Positions 1 to 7,794 of a stretch of 64,000 bases of DNA are shown here, in pieces. Position 1 is the stretch's first letter; each line of letters opens with the position of its first letter. A model generated the notes under the pieces. The model was not told the DNA's origin. It searched no databases and saw only the letters and a list, made by a program, of their open reading frames with translations. The position numbers and the translations under genes are program-made. Origin of the DNA: an uncultured Rhizobiaceae group bacterium (GTDB lineage Bacteria > Pseudomonadota > Alphaproteobacteria > Rhizobiales > Rhizobiaceae); assembly GCA_947501445.1 (NCBI GenBank), contig CANMVS010000009.1, forward strand, positions 124,001 to 188,000. Direction: 5' to 3'.

Positions 1-1
1 C

Positions 2-187
2 GGCATACGCATATCAAGGAAGGCTATCGCCTATGCCATTGCTGACAAACGCATTGACTATGTAACATTCCTTCTGCCGCCATCACGCAGGAACCTGAGT
101 GCGCTTGGCAGGCTTGGCGCGAGTTTTATCGGAGAAATTGAATACGATGGCGCTACGTTTCTCAAATACCGGCTTGATACCATTTGA
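2..187 (+). CDS. GNAT-family N-acetyltransferase, C-terminal fragment
   Basis: The frame is open from base 2 and ends at TGA 185-187, giving the last 61 residues of a protein whose start lies outside the window. The stretch reads like the C-terminal end of a GNAT acetyltransferase: an alanine-rich helix, then NLSALGRLGASFIGEIEYDG, the usual position of the last strands after the acetyl-CoA site, with an ending ...FLKYRLDTI. The acetyl-CoA binding motif itself is not in view, so the substrate cannot be guessed. It precedes a second GNAT gene on the same strand after 129 bases. Family call is moderate because only the tail is visible. Confidence 0.6.
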   Translation, partial: GIRISRKAIAYAIADKRIDYVTFLLPPSRRNLSALGRLGASFIGEIEYDGATFLKYRLDTI

Positions 188-316
188 CAATCATGTTCGC
201 ACCTCGTCAGTTCTTAGCCGACATTCAGTGACAGTTTTTAAAGTGAGTGCTGGCAATTTTTTTACCGCAGGATGTGCCTTGTTACTGCACATTTTCGGAT
301 AAAGGCGAGGTCTACA

Positions 317-829
317 ATGATTGAGGCAGATATTGAGATAAGGCGTCTCGATCCGAATGAAGTTGATATATTTCGGACGATACGACTGGCCGCCTTGGAG
401 GCAGAACCATCGTCTTTTGCCAGCAGCAGTGAAGACTGGCAGGCATTTTCAGAAGAGCTCTGGGCACAGATTCTGACCGAAAGCCCCGTAATTGTAGCCT
501 TCAGACACGGCAAACCTGTCGGCATGATGGGCTTGATGAAGCAAAAACCCGGCAAGACCTCACATCGGGCGTTCCTGATAATGGTCTATGTGGATGAGGA
601 AAATCGCGGTACCGGCATTGCAACCAGACTCTTAAAAGCCGTTGAAAAACTGGCGGTGGATAGCGGCATCATACAACTGGAACTCGATGTCAGTGTCGAG
701 AATGTGCCTGCCATACGGTTTTATCGCCGCGAAGGTTATGCACAGATAGGCCGCATTCCAGCCGGTTTTCTGGAGGAAGGCAAAGAAGTCGACCTTCTGT
801 TGATGGCACGTCGCATGGAAAGCCCGTGA
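317..829 (+). CDS. GNAT-family N-acetyltransferase
   Basis: Encodes 170 residues, a normal single-domain GNAT length. The acetyl-CoA binding segment is clear in the middle: a strand FLIMVYVDEENRGTGIATRLL containing the R/Q-x-x-G-x-G/A pattern (RGTGIA), followed by a helix KAVEKLAVDSG and the second half strand LDVSVENVPAIRFYRREGY, where the late Tyr is typical. GNAT enzymes move an acetyl group from acetyl-CoA to an amine; the acceptor cannot be told here. I chose ATG 317, preceded by AAAGGCGAGG about 7 bases upstream, over a farther in-frame start at 272 that has no ribosome site. It converges on the MFS gene and the repeat at 871. Confidence 0.85.
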   Translation: MIEADIEIRRLDPNEVDIFRTIRLAALEAEPSSFASSSEDWQAFSEELWAQILTESPVIVAFRHGKPVGMMGLMKQKPGKTSHRAFLIMVYVDEENRGTGIATRLLKAVEKLAVDSGIIQLELDVSVENVPAIRFYRREGYAQIGRIPAGFLEEGKEVDLLLMARRMESP

Positions 830-870
830 GGTGTCATCAGGCGTGGCTTCTCGCGCGTCGGTTTTGACTA

Positions 871-973
871 GACCGTTTCACGTTTTGTCAGAAACGGGAC
901 AACGGTGTCGGCCTTTGATTTTGTTGATGCATTCAGGTTTTGCCGATTCCGTCAAAACATGAATTGCTCTAAG
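871..973. repeat. RIME/Bru-RS-like palindromic repeat, copy A
   Basis: This 103-base stretch matches 62381-62483 without gaps at 95 of 103 positions (counted by eye). It holds two imperfect palindromes: CCGTTTC (873-879) with GAAACGG (891-897), and GTTTTG (937-942) with CAAAAC (953-958). Two palindromes in about 100 bases is the architecture of the RIME and Bru-RS elements known from Rhizobium and Brucella; membership of either named family is inferred, not shown. Read on the minus strand, it encodes the end of the MFS transporter gene. Confidence 0.8.
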
Positions 974-2164
974 CAGCCAAACGAGCGCCGCACCAGCCAG
1001 CAACAGGAACGGGATCATCGCAAGATTGACAGCGTTCCAGCCGGCAACAGGCGTTCCGCCAGAACAATTCATCAATCCTCCTGAAGCAAGACTTGCCAGA
1101 GTCACGCAGCCGAAAACCATCATATCATTCAATCCCTGTGCACGTCCGCGTTCATTCGGTGCATAGGCTGTTGCCAGGAGGTTGGTTGCACCCACAAACC
1201 CGAAATTCCAACCGATCCCCAGGAAAATCAGAGCCACATAAAAATTGGTCAGCGTTACACCGGAAAGTGCGACCATGCCTGCTAATGCAAGAATGATCAG
1301 CCCAACCGTGACGATTTTCACTGCACCGAACCGCACGATGAGGTGTCCGGTAAAAAAGGCCGGAATATACATGGCAAGCACATGTGCCGAGACAATGTCA
1401 TTTGCATTTTCATTTGAAAATCCGCAGCCCAACACGGCCAGCGGTGTTGATGTCATTACCAGGTTCATCAACGCATAGCTGACCATTGCGCAGATGATCG
1501 CGACAAGGATTGTTGGGTTGCGCAGCAATTCCATCCGCGTTCTGCCCAAACGCACAGTTTCCCGGGTTGTTTCGGTGTCTTCCTCCCTGGGTAAATCGAG
1601 AAGAAGAAAAAGAAACATGCCAATCAGGTTCATTGCAATGATGGTCAGATATGTCCCGAGAAACGGAACGATTGAAAGATCAAAAACCAGCTTGTTCAGC
1701 TGTGGACCAAAGATTGCCGACAAAAGACCGCCTGCCATGACATATGAGATTGCTTTGGGCCTGAATGCTTCCGAGGCTGCGTCGGCGGCGGCAAACCTGT
1801 AGAAACCCTGTGCCGACATATAGATGCCGGTAAAATACGATCCCAGCAAGAGGACCGTAAAAGATCCGATGTGCAGACCATAGGCAGCGATAGCAGCACC
1901 GATTGCTCCACAGATTGCGCCGATGAAAAAACCGAACTTGCGCCCACGGCGCTGCATAAGCGGTGAAAGCCACGGCGCCGTTGTCATGGAACCAAAGACG
2001 ATCAACGATATTGGCAGTGTTGCAAAACAGACATTGTCAGCAAGCATGCCGCCTGCCAGACCACCAACAACAAATATCATCGGCATCTGCGCGCCCAGGA
2101 ATGCTTGAGCTGCAACAAGCACCACGATATTCCGCTTGGCACGGGTATCATCCGTATGGGGCAT
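878..2164 (-). CDS. Major facilitator superfamily (MFS) transporter
   Basis: A 428-residue membrane protein with about 12 hydrophobic segments, the standard MFS size. The loop between segments 2 and 3 carries SPLMQRRGRKFGFFIG, matching the MFS loop motif with its R-R-G-R-K core, and the corresponding half-repeat is seen around ANERGRAQGLNDMM. The substrate is not identifiable. The last 30 residues, beginning RAIHVLTESAKPE, are encoded wholly by dispersed repeat copy A, and the stop lies in the repeat's palindrome, so the native tail was probably replaced when the repeat landed. ATG 2164 is used; the gene lies 43 bases after the DMT transporter gene on the same strand, so the two probably form one transcript. 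Confidence 0.88.
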   Translation of the reverse strand: MPHTDDTRAKRNIVVLVAAQAFLGAQMPMIFVVGGLAGGMLADNVCFATLPISLIVFGSMTTAPWLSPLMQRRGRKFGFFIGAICGAIGAAIAAYGLHIGSFTVLLLGSYFTGIYMSAQGFYRFAAADAASEAFRPKAISYVMAGGLLSAIFGPQLNKLVFDLSIVPFLGTYLTIIAMNLIGMFLFLLLDLPREEDTETTRETVRLGRTRMELLRNPTILVAIICAMVSYALMNLVMTSTPLAVLGCGFSNENANDIVSAHVLAMYIPAFFTGHLIVRFGAVKIVTVGLIILALAGMVALSGVTLTNFYVALIFLGIGWNFGFVGATNLLATAYAPNERGRAQGLNDMMVFGCVTLASLASGGLMNCSGGTPVAGWNAVNLAMIPFLLLAGAALVWLLRAIHVLTESAKPECINKIKGRHRCPVSDKT

Positions 2165-2207
2165 ACAATTTTATTCCTAAAGAACGCGTGGTGGCGTATT
2201 GAGACAT

Positions 2208-3140
2208 TCATTGTGGCAGCTTGACTGCCCACCTCTGGCTGGTCGCCATGAAAACACCCAGACCCGCAACGGCCATCCCGGCCCATGCCAATGGCGGCAT
2301 GACTTCATCCAGGATGATCCAGGCAAAAGTTGCAGCCATGGGTGGCACGAGAAAAAACAAAGCCGAAACCCTGGAGACTTCTCCCGCGCGGATCATTGCC
2401 AGCAGTAGTCCGATGGCGATCAGTGAACTTGCAACGATCAGATAGGCCAAAGAACCGGCAAGCTGCCATGTCCATACGATTTGCATCGTTTCAAAGGCAA
2501 TCATAAATGGGGCAACGCCTATAAGGCCTGCGGTAAACCCAACCAGATTTGCTGTTACCGGATGATGCGAGACGCCAAAGCGTTTTTCCCACAGCGATCC
2601 CCCGGTAATTCCCAAAAGCGCCAATACAGCAAACAGGAATCCAACGGCAGGAGGCGCTACAATCTCTGATCGTGCGACAATCACAATGACGGCGCCGGCC
2701 AGCCCCAGAACAAGGCCAATCCAACGGTGCCACCCGACCGGCTCACCATACCATCGTGGAGCAACAAGCCCTACGATGATGGGTTGCATCGCAAGGATGA
2801 GCGCAAGCGTACCAACCGACAGTCCAGCCGTGTAAGACATGTAACACATGCCAAAATACAGCGATTGCAGCAGGAAGCCGACTATTGCAAGATGCATCCA
2901 CTCTTCCCGTGATTGGGGTAAGGGTGGACGCAGAATGACAAACAGCACCGCCATGATCCCCACAACGCAAGCAAAACGCAATGCGAGGAAGGTCATCGGC
3001 TCGATGTACCCAAGGCCAAATTTGGCGGCAACATATCCGGTTGACCACATGAACAAAAAAATGCCGGGCGCAAAGCTCAGCCAGACAGGCTGATTGTCGG
3101 GCGTTCCGCTGATTTCCTTGTCATTGATCATGCGAGGCAT
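2208..3140 (-). CDS. DMT-superfamily (EamA) transporter
   Basis: Encodes 310 residues with ten predicted membrane spans in two EamA repeats of about 140 residues each (first: FAPGIFLFMWSTGYVAAK onward; second: GFLFAVLALLGITGGSLWEK onward). The second repeat ends with the usual pattern PPMAATFAWIILDEVM. Members export small metabolites or amino acids in the inner membrane; the substrate here is unknown. The start at 3140 has another Met three residues later, so the exact start is open by a few codons. It is the first gene of a likely two-gene unit with the MFS transporter downstream. Confidence 0.88.
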   Translation of the reverse strand: MPRMINDKEISGTPDNQPVWLSFAPGIFLFMWSTGYVAAKFGLGYIEPMTFLALRFACVVGIMAVLFVILRPPLPQSREEWMHLAIVGFLLQSLYFGMCYMSYTAGLSVGTLALILAMQPIIVGLVAPRWYGEPVGWHRWIGLVLGLAGAVIVIVARSEIVAPPAVGFLFAVLALLGITGGSLWEKRFGVSHHPVTANLVGFTAGLIGVAPFMIAFETMQIVWTWQLAGSLAYLIVASSLIAIGLLLAMIRAGEVSRVSALFFLVPPMAATFAWIILDEVMPPLAWAGMAVAGLGVFMATSQRWAVKLPQ

Positions 3141-3556
3141 AGGGTACTTTATGGTTCGATTTTGCCGATTGGAATCGCTACAGGAGGTGTTGCGATCAGA
3201 CAGTGCACTTTGGACGATTTGTTTTCATTAGAAAAATGAAATGTTGCGATTGATTGCATAAATAAAACTGAACGCTCCCTCGCACGCAGCCATCTTCCAA
3301 TGAATTCAATGAAGGTGTTGCGTAGAAAACGCTTGCTGAATTTGCTCAAACCAATCCTGAACGTCTACAAAGCCCATTCCCTGTTCGGGCGCACAACGTT
3401 GTCTTAGAATACAACGGCTTCAAGAGACCCGCCGCTGCCGATCCAGTTCGCTGGAAAAACAGCAGTGTCAGATCAAGTCGAGTCTTCTACAATTATACGG
3501 GCAGTCTGCGTCCCCTGCCCCTGGAAAACATTGAATTAGCTCAATATTTGATCTTT
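3141..3556. other. Intergenic region between DMT gene and RNA-repair cassette
   Basis: About 416 bases without a convincing gene. Minus-strand readings in it are short and have neither a ribosome site nor recognisable protein content. It must carry the promoter for the DMT/MFS pair (the part near 3150-3260 is AT-rich) and the 3' end of the cassette transcript. No clear terminator hairpin with a T-run was found. Confidence 0.5.
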
Positions 3557-4780
3557 CTATGGCAGCATGAATTCAGCCGATGCAGCTCTTCTCGGGTCGT
3601 CTGAATTGGAAAGAAGCCAGCCCTGAAGCGTTGCGAGGGCAATTTTTTCAGTTCCAATCGTATGACAGAATTCTTCACACAATTTTTCCTCGTCAGGAAA
3701 AAACCGAGTGAAAAGCTTTGCCGCGCTTGACGCACCAACCAACCCCAACTCGATATGAACATCGGCGCGCCCCGGACGAATGAGCGCTGGATCCAACCGG
3801 TCAATATGATTGGTTGTCATAACAAGGGCACGACCTTCCTGGGCACCAACACCATCAATAGCGTTGAGCAGACCGGAAAAGCTCAAACCCGATTTGCGGT
3901 TTCCATCGCGTTGGACAAAAATAGCATCCACATCTTCAACCACAATGAGTGCCATTTCAGGCGCATCCATCATCGCCTCACGCAAATCGTCATCGTTCAT
4001 ATCTGCCCGGCCAAGATCCATCGTGGCAATGTCCAACTGAAGTTCCGACGCCAATGCCCGCACAAGTGAAGACTTTCCGGTGCCCGGTGGACCATGCAGC
4101 AGGTAACCTCTTCGCCACGGAATGCCACGTTGCGCATACCAATCCCTGGCATCATAGAACCACCGCATGTCGGCTACGGCTTTTTCGACACGGTCATCAT
4201 CCGTCACGACGGTATTGATGTCCCGGCCACGGATATTGCCAATATTATCCCAATAGTCGCCTCTGAATACGTGTAAACCAGGTCCGATGCGATCGCGCGC
4301 GCGTGCGAGTTCGCAACCCTCAGCAATCCATTCCAATATTGTATCGGCGGATCCTGAATACATGGTAACGGTCAGTTTCTCCATCATATCCTGGCGTCGA
4401 CCATCATTAACACGGCGTTTGTCGTCTATCTCCCACAGGAGGCTGCATGGACGGCCACAGTGCCAAAACCAATGGCGTCCTGGCGCGGCCGAATAACCGT
4501 TCGTGCCCTCGGCATGCCGTGGGTCAACACGGGATAGTTGACGAACATTTTTCAATGCACCGCTGCTACTCAACCACAACAGTAAATGTCGGTAGCTGGG
4601 AGAACGGTTGTCCACCGTCACACTTACGCAAATACGCTTGGCAATGATACGTTCAATCAACTGCCACAATGTATGCAACACAGCAGCAACACCGCCGATT
4701 ACGCCAAGTGCAATACCGCCGGCAAAAAAGTCACTTTTTGTGGCTGTCGACAAAAATATCCAAAATTCTTCCATATTCAT
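3557..4780 (-). CDS. BCS1-like membrane-anchored AAA+ ATPase
   Basis: Encodes 407 residues. Near the N-terminus (about 19-42) is one hydrophobic span, FFAGGIALGVIGGVAAVLHT, followed by a BCS1-N-like middle region and a single AAA+ domain: Walker A GPPGTGKSS at 230-238, Walker B LIVVEDVDAIF at about 278-288, sensor-1 TTNH at about 322-325, and the arginine region DPALIRPGRAD. This order matches mitochondrial Bcs1, which uses its ATPase ring to move or remodel a folded protein across a membrane. The start ATG overlaps the prfH stop by 4 bases, so the two are translationally coupled. It is therefore inferred to work with the release factor and RNA ligase, perhaps remodelling damaged ribosomes at the membrane. 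That role is a guess; the fold call is firm. Confidence 0.85.
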   Translation of the reverse strand: MNMEEFWIFLSTATKSDFFAGGIALGVIGGVAAVLHTLWQLIERIIAKRICVSVTVDNRSPSYRHLLLWLSSSGALKNVRQLSRVDPRHAEGTNGYSAAPGRHWFWHCGRPCSLLWEIDDKRRVNDGRRQDMMEKLTVTMYSGSADTILEWIAEGCELARARDRIGPGLHVFRGDYWDNIGNIRGRDINTVVTDDDRVEKAVADMRWFYDARDWYAQRGIPWRRGYLLHGPPGTGKSSLVRALASELQLDIATMDLGRADMNDDDLREAMMDAPEMALIVVEDVDAIFVQRDGNRKSGLSFSGLLNAIDGVGAQEGRALVMTTNHIDRLDPALIRPGRADVHIELGLVGASSAAKLFTRFFPDEEKLCEEFCHTIGTEKIALATLQGWLLSNSDDPRRAASAEFMLP

Positions 4781-5406
4781 TTGTGCACCTCCTCAAAGGA
4801 TATGCCCTTGAAAATGCGTCGAGGATTGCCGCGTTCAAGTTTGTGGTGAAGCATATTTTTTTGATGTCCCCGCTCATTTTGAATATGCAGGTCCCGTGCA
4901 TTTTTCAATTCCTGTAATCGTTCCATCGCAAGTGTCTTGTTTCGATGCTGAGATCGGCCATCGCGCACAACCACACACAGGCCTGTCCGCATACATGTCG
5001 CCCGAACAGCACTGTCCGTTGTGTTCTGGTGCTGCCCACCCGGTCCCCCGGCACGAAAACTCTCAAACCGGATGTCCATTGCATTGATCGGGGTGGCCTC
5101 ATTTGCCACTGGTAACTGAAAAACTCCGAGAAACCAGTTTTGTCGTTTGTGGCTCGGACGCAGGTTACTTTTGCAAATCCACTGGATGGTTCCCGTCCAA
5201 TTGTCTGCAAGCACCTTAGCGTTTTTGCCATGAACCTGTACGACGACCGATTTTGGTCCATGAGATGTATTCTCCTTCGCAATATCGGTGGTCAACTTCA
5301 TTGCCTGCGCTTCTTTCAAAAAAAGACGCAGTGCATGTGCAACTGCTTGACGACATTCCATCGGGCCGCCGCCACTGCTGATCAGCATCGTTACTGTATC
5401 GCTCAT
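4777..5406 (-). CDS. prfH: Peptide chain release factor-like protein PrfH
   Basis: Encodes 209 residues, much shorter than RF1/RF2 because the codon-recognition domain is missing. The peptidyl-tRNA hydrolysis motif GGQ is at residues 123-125 within RAGGPGGQHQNTTDSAVR, and the family-typical end LERGNPRRIFKGISFEE is present, as is GTIQWICKSNLRP near residue 72. In E. coli, PrfH releases the peptide from ribosomes whose decoding centre has been cut, so that the RtcB homologue next door can religate the 16S rRNA. The gene overlaps rtcB upstream and the AAA+ gene downstream by 4 bases each, a tight translational-coupling arrangement that fits a shared job. Confidence is high from motif content and context. 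Confidence 0.93.
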   Translation of the reverse strand: MSDTVTMLISSGGGPMECRQAVAHALRLFLKEAQAMKLTTDIAKENTSHGPKSVVVQVHGKNAKVLADNWTGTIQWICKSNLRPSHKRQNWFLGVFQLPVANEATPINAMDIRFESFRAGGPGGQHQNTTDSAVRATCMRTGLCVVVRDGRSQHRNKTLAMERLQELKNARDLHIQNERGHQKNMLHHKLERGNPRRIFKGISFEEVHK

Positions 5407-6527
5407 CGACCCACCCTCTTGCTGATGTTCTTAAATGTTACAAGGGGTTCCAGGGTCGCCAGGCGACGGGCAATGCCACTCTTTTCAAGATCAGTCAGGA
5501 CAGCACGGCTTGATTTATAGGCTGTCGGCGCTTCCTCAATTAAAAGTGCTTTATCTTCACAGACGACACGCCCACCGAAACCGTTTCGGCGGAGCGCTTC
5601 AATGCTGGATTTTTTGGCGCTGATGCGTCCGCGCATCGAACGGCGGTCAAATTTGCGTCCAGCACCGTGGGCACACGAACTCAGCGCACCAACGGGTTTT
5701 GCGGATGTGTCAATCAGATAACTTTCCGTCGCACGGGTCCCCGCCAGGGGAACCAACCCACCGGCCACAGCTGCACCCTTGCGATGGAGAAATCCATCAG
5801 CTGTTTTCACAATCAAATTGTGCACATTGTCTGTGACAAGACGAATGTCAGCCTTTAATGCTTCTGCTGCGCGTTGAGCAATAACGAGGCGATTAAGCCA
5901 TGCCCAATGAACCGCCTGATCATGGGCAGCCAAATAGACATTTACGTCTGCACCCATCAGGCAATCGGCATTGCGCTCAAGATACGGCATGACAATTGCG
6001 TTGCCCAGACCGCGGGACCCTGAGTGCACCATAAGATAAGCACGCGAGGTGTCCAGGATGCCATCAATCGGGTCGCGGCATAGTTGTAGCTCACAAAAGT
6101 GATTTCCACCGCCTATGGTGCCGAGCGCTGTCGGCCACAGATCAACCGGCAATCCATCGGCTTCCAGCAATCCAGCTCGGTCTACACGATCCGGTTTGCC
6201 CAACTGACGCAATCGTTTCTCGATTTTATCGAGTTTGATGCGGCGGGGAACAATATCCAGTTCAAACAGTGACATGCCACAACCGATGTCGCTGCCGGCC
6301 AGTGTTGGATACAAATGTTTCGCCAATATGGCGCAACCGACCGGGCCATATTTTCCCGGATGCAAATCAGGAAAGCCAGCAACCTGCAATGCACCAGGCA
6401 AAGCTGCGACATGTTTCAATTGGTCCTCAGCATGCCCTTCTATCCAGGCATCCGAAGAATAAAAAGTGTGAATCGGCGCGCCGTCGATGTTCGACAACGC
6501 ATCGCGACTCATGAGAAAATTGCCCAT
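5403..6527 (-). CDS. rtcB: RtcB-family RNA ligase (RtcB2 type)
   Basis: Encodes 374 residues from ATG 6527, close to the RtcB2 group that travels with prfH. The RtcB metal and catalytic motifs are all visible: GSDIGCGM with the metal-binding Cys, GGGNHFCE and HSGSRGLGN with metal-binding His residues, and CAHGAGRKFDR with the His that is guanylylated. RtcB joins RNA ends carrying 2',3'-cyclic phosphate or 3'-phosphate to 5'-OH ends using GTP. Beside prfH, its expected substrate is nuclease-cut rRNA. Start choice: a longer frame to 6638 exists, but its extra 37 residues look non-native; MGNFLMS fits the family. A duplicated CATGAGAAAATT at 6510-6536 leaves ATG 6512 as an alternative start. Confidence 0.93.
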   Translation of the reverse strand: MGNFLMSRDALSNIDGAPIHTFYSSDAWIEGHAEDQLKHVAALPGALQVAGFPDLHPGKYGPVGCAILAKHLYPTLAGSDIGCGMSLFELDIVPRRIKLDKIEKRLRQLGKPDRVDRAGLLEADGLPVDLWPTALGTIGGGNHFCELQLCRDPIDGILDTSRAYLMVHSGSRGLGNAIVMPYLERNADCLMGADVNVYLAAHDQAVHWAWLNRLVIAQRAAEALKADIRLVTDNVHNLIVKTADGFLHRKGAAVAGGLVPLAGTRATESYLIDTSAKPVGALSSCAHGAGRKFDRRSMRGRISAKKSSIEALRRNGFGGRVVCEDKALLIEEAPTAYKSSRAVLTDLEKSGIARRLATLEPLVTFKNISKRVGR

Positions 6528-6781
6528 GAGAAAATTCCAGAATTTAAAAGGGTGTAAAGCTACCTGCCCGGCAGCACACAGTCGACGTGAAAAGCAACGA
6601 TGACTTAAACGTTGACGAACCCGCGAGGGGCAAGACAATAGATAGACATTAGCATGCTCCTTTTGATTGCGGTTAACTGAGCCCTGAGCTCACTGGAACG
6701 CCTCAATAGGAGAATTACGCCAGTCTGGCTAGATCAATATTCGCGATTGATCTTTATAGTTGCAGTAATGCAACATCATAT

Positions 6782-7585
6782 CTACCCGGCCACAATCGAC
6801 CGCAGGAGTTCATCACCTTCATTCATGAGGTCTGGTTGTTCATTCGACTTGGATACGACGCTCGCCCAATTGATCTGATCCTCGACGAACTCGTCAATCA
6901 TAGCAATACGCTTTCCGCCACCGGTTTCCTTGGCTGTGCTCTTCAGAACCAATAGTTGGTTGATATGTTCGACAAATTCTGCAGGCAGGGTTTGCCCCGC
7001 AACCAGGTCTTGCAGATTCATTGGTGGCGGTGAGTTAGATGTATTCTGTCTGATCCAGGATATCGCCAAAGCCGGTCTGAGGATGTAGAAATACTTCTTG
7101 TAATTCACCTCATTGTTTTCACGGATATGTTTGGCCAACTGCTGTTGTGCGAGGTTACGATAGTGATGCAGGCAGGATGGTCCATGGGTTGTTTTCCCAG
7201 CGAAAACTGTCAATGCGTCGCATATATCCTCATTCCAGCGATAGCGGATTGGGCTGGACAGCCATTCAAGCATCACGGGATTTGGTTTGACCAACAGGCC
7301 AAGCGCTTTGCGAATATCCCAGCCGTTGATGTCCCAATCTCCCTCAATTGGTAACTCGATCACATCACGACCCGGTTTTATGCTGAGATACCATTGAGAT
7401 TTGTGCGCATAGACAAAACGCACGTCGTAGTCGCTGTCAGGTGAAGGGAACCCCCATGCTCTGCTGCCGCTCTCGATGGCAAAAAGAATACGGACATCAT
7501 GATCCGCCTCCAGAGCTTTGAGCTTTGCCTGAATAGTTGCTTCTACATCAGGCGATACAGAAGGTTTGAAAGCTGGAAGGAACAT
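6782..7585 (-). CDS. rlaP: RlaP-type nucleotidyltransferase (polymerase beta superfamily)
   Basis: Encodes 267 residues. The nucleotidyltransferase signature is at residues 40-57: GSRAWG followed by SPDSDYDVRF, supplying the paired metal-binding aspartates. The later region (NYKKYFYILRPALAISWI) matches the helical C-terminal part of the family called RlaP, the RNA-repair-associated polymerase-beta-like group (COG3541). These enzymes are thought to trim, add or modify RNA ends, and genomic surveys place them with RtcB and other RNA-repair genes. Here the gene is the most upstream member of the cassette, on the same strand as rtcB, with 254 bases between them, so it may share the transcript or have a separate promoter. 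The biochemical role is inferred. Confidence 0.85.
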   Translation of the reverse strand: MFLPAFKPSVSPDVEATIQAKLKALEADHDVRILFAIESGSRAWGFPSPDSDYDVRFVYAHKSQWYLSIKPGRDVIELPIEGDWDINGWDIRKALGLLVKPNPVMLEWLSSPIRYRWNEDICDALTVFAGKTTHGPSCLHHYRNLAQQQLAKHIRENNEVNYKKYFYILRPALAISWIRQNTSNSPPPMNLQDLVAGQTLPAEFVEHINQLLVLKSTAKETGGGKRIAMIDEFVEDQINWASVVSKSNEQPDLMNEGDELLRSIVAG

Positions 7586-7794
7586 AAGGATTTTACCGGA
7601 TTAACAGGATGGTCCGATTGAGCCATCGCAGATTTTCTCCGCAGGCTCCATGGCGACAAGACTGGCTATAATCCACAACGCAATCCGGATATCAAGTCAA
7701 AGGATATTTTTTATACGCACAGGTACACAGGATACGAATTGCTGGCAAATTGATGTGCCAAAACCATTTGGCCGTCGAAAGCCTGCTGATGTGC

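Noticed and set aside
3149-3349. 66-codon minus-strand frame upstream of the DMT gene
   Set aside because: No ribosome site or family features; it overlaps the expected DMT promoter region.
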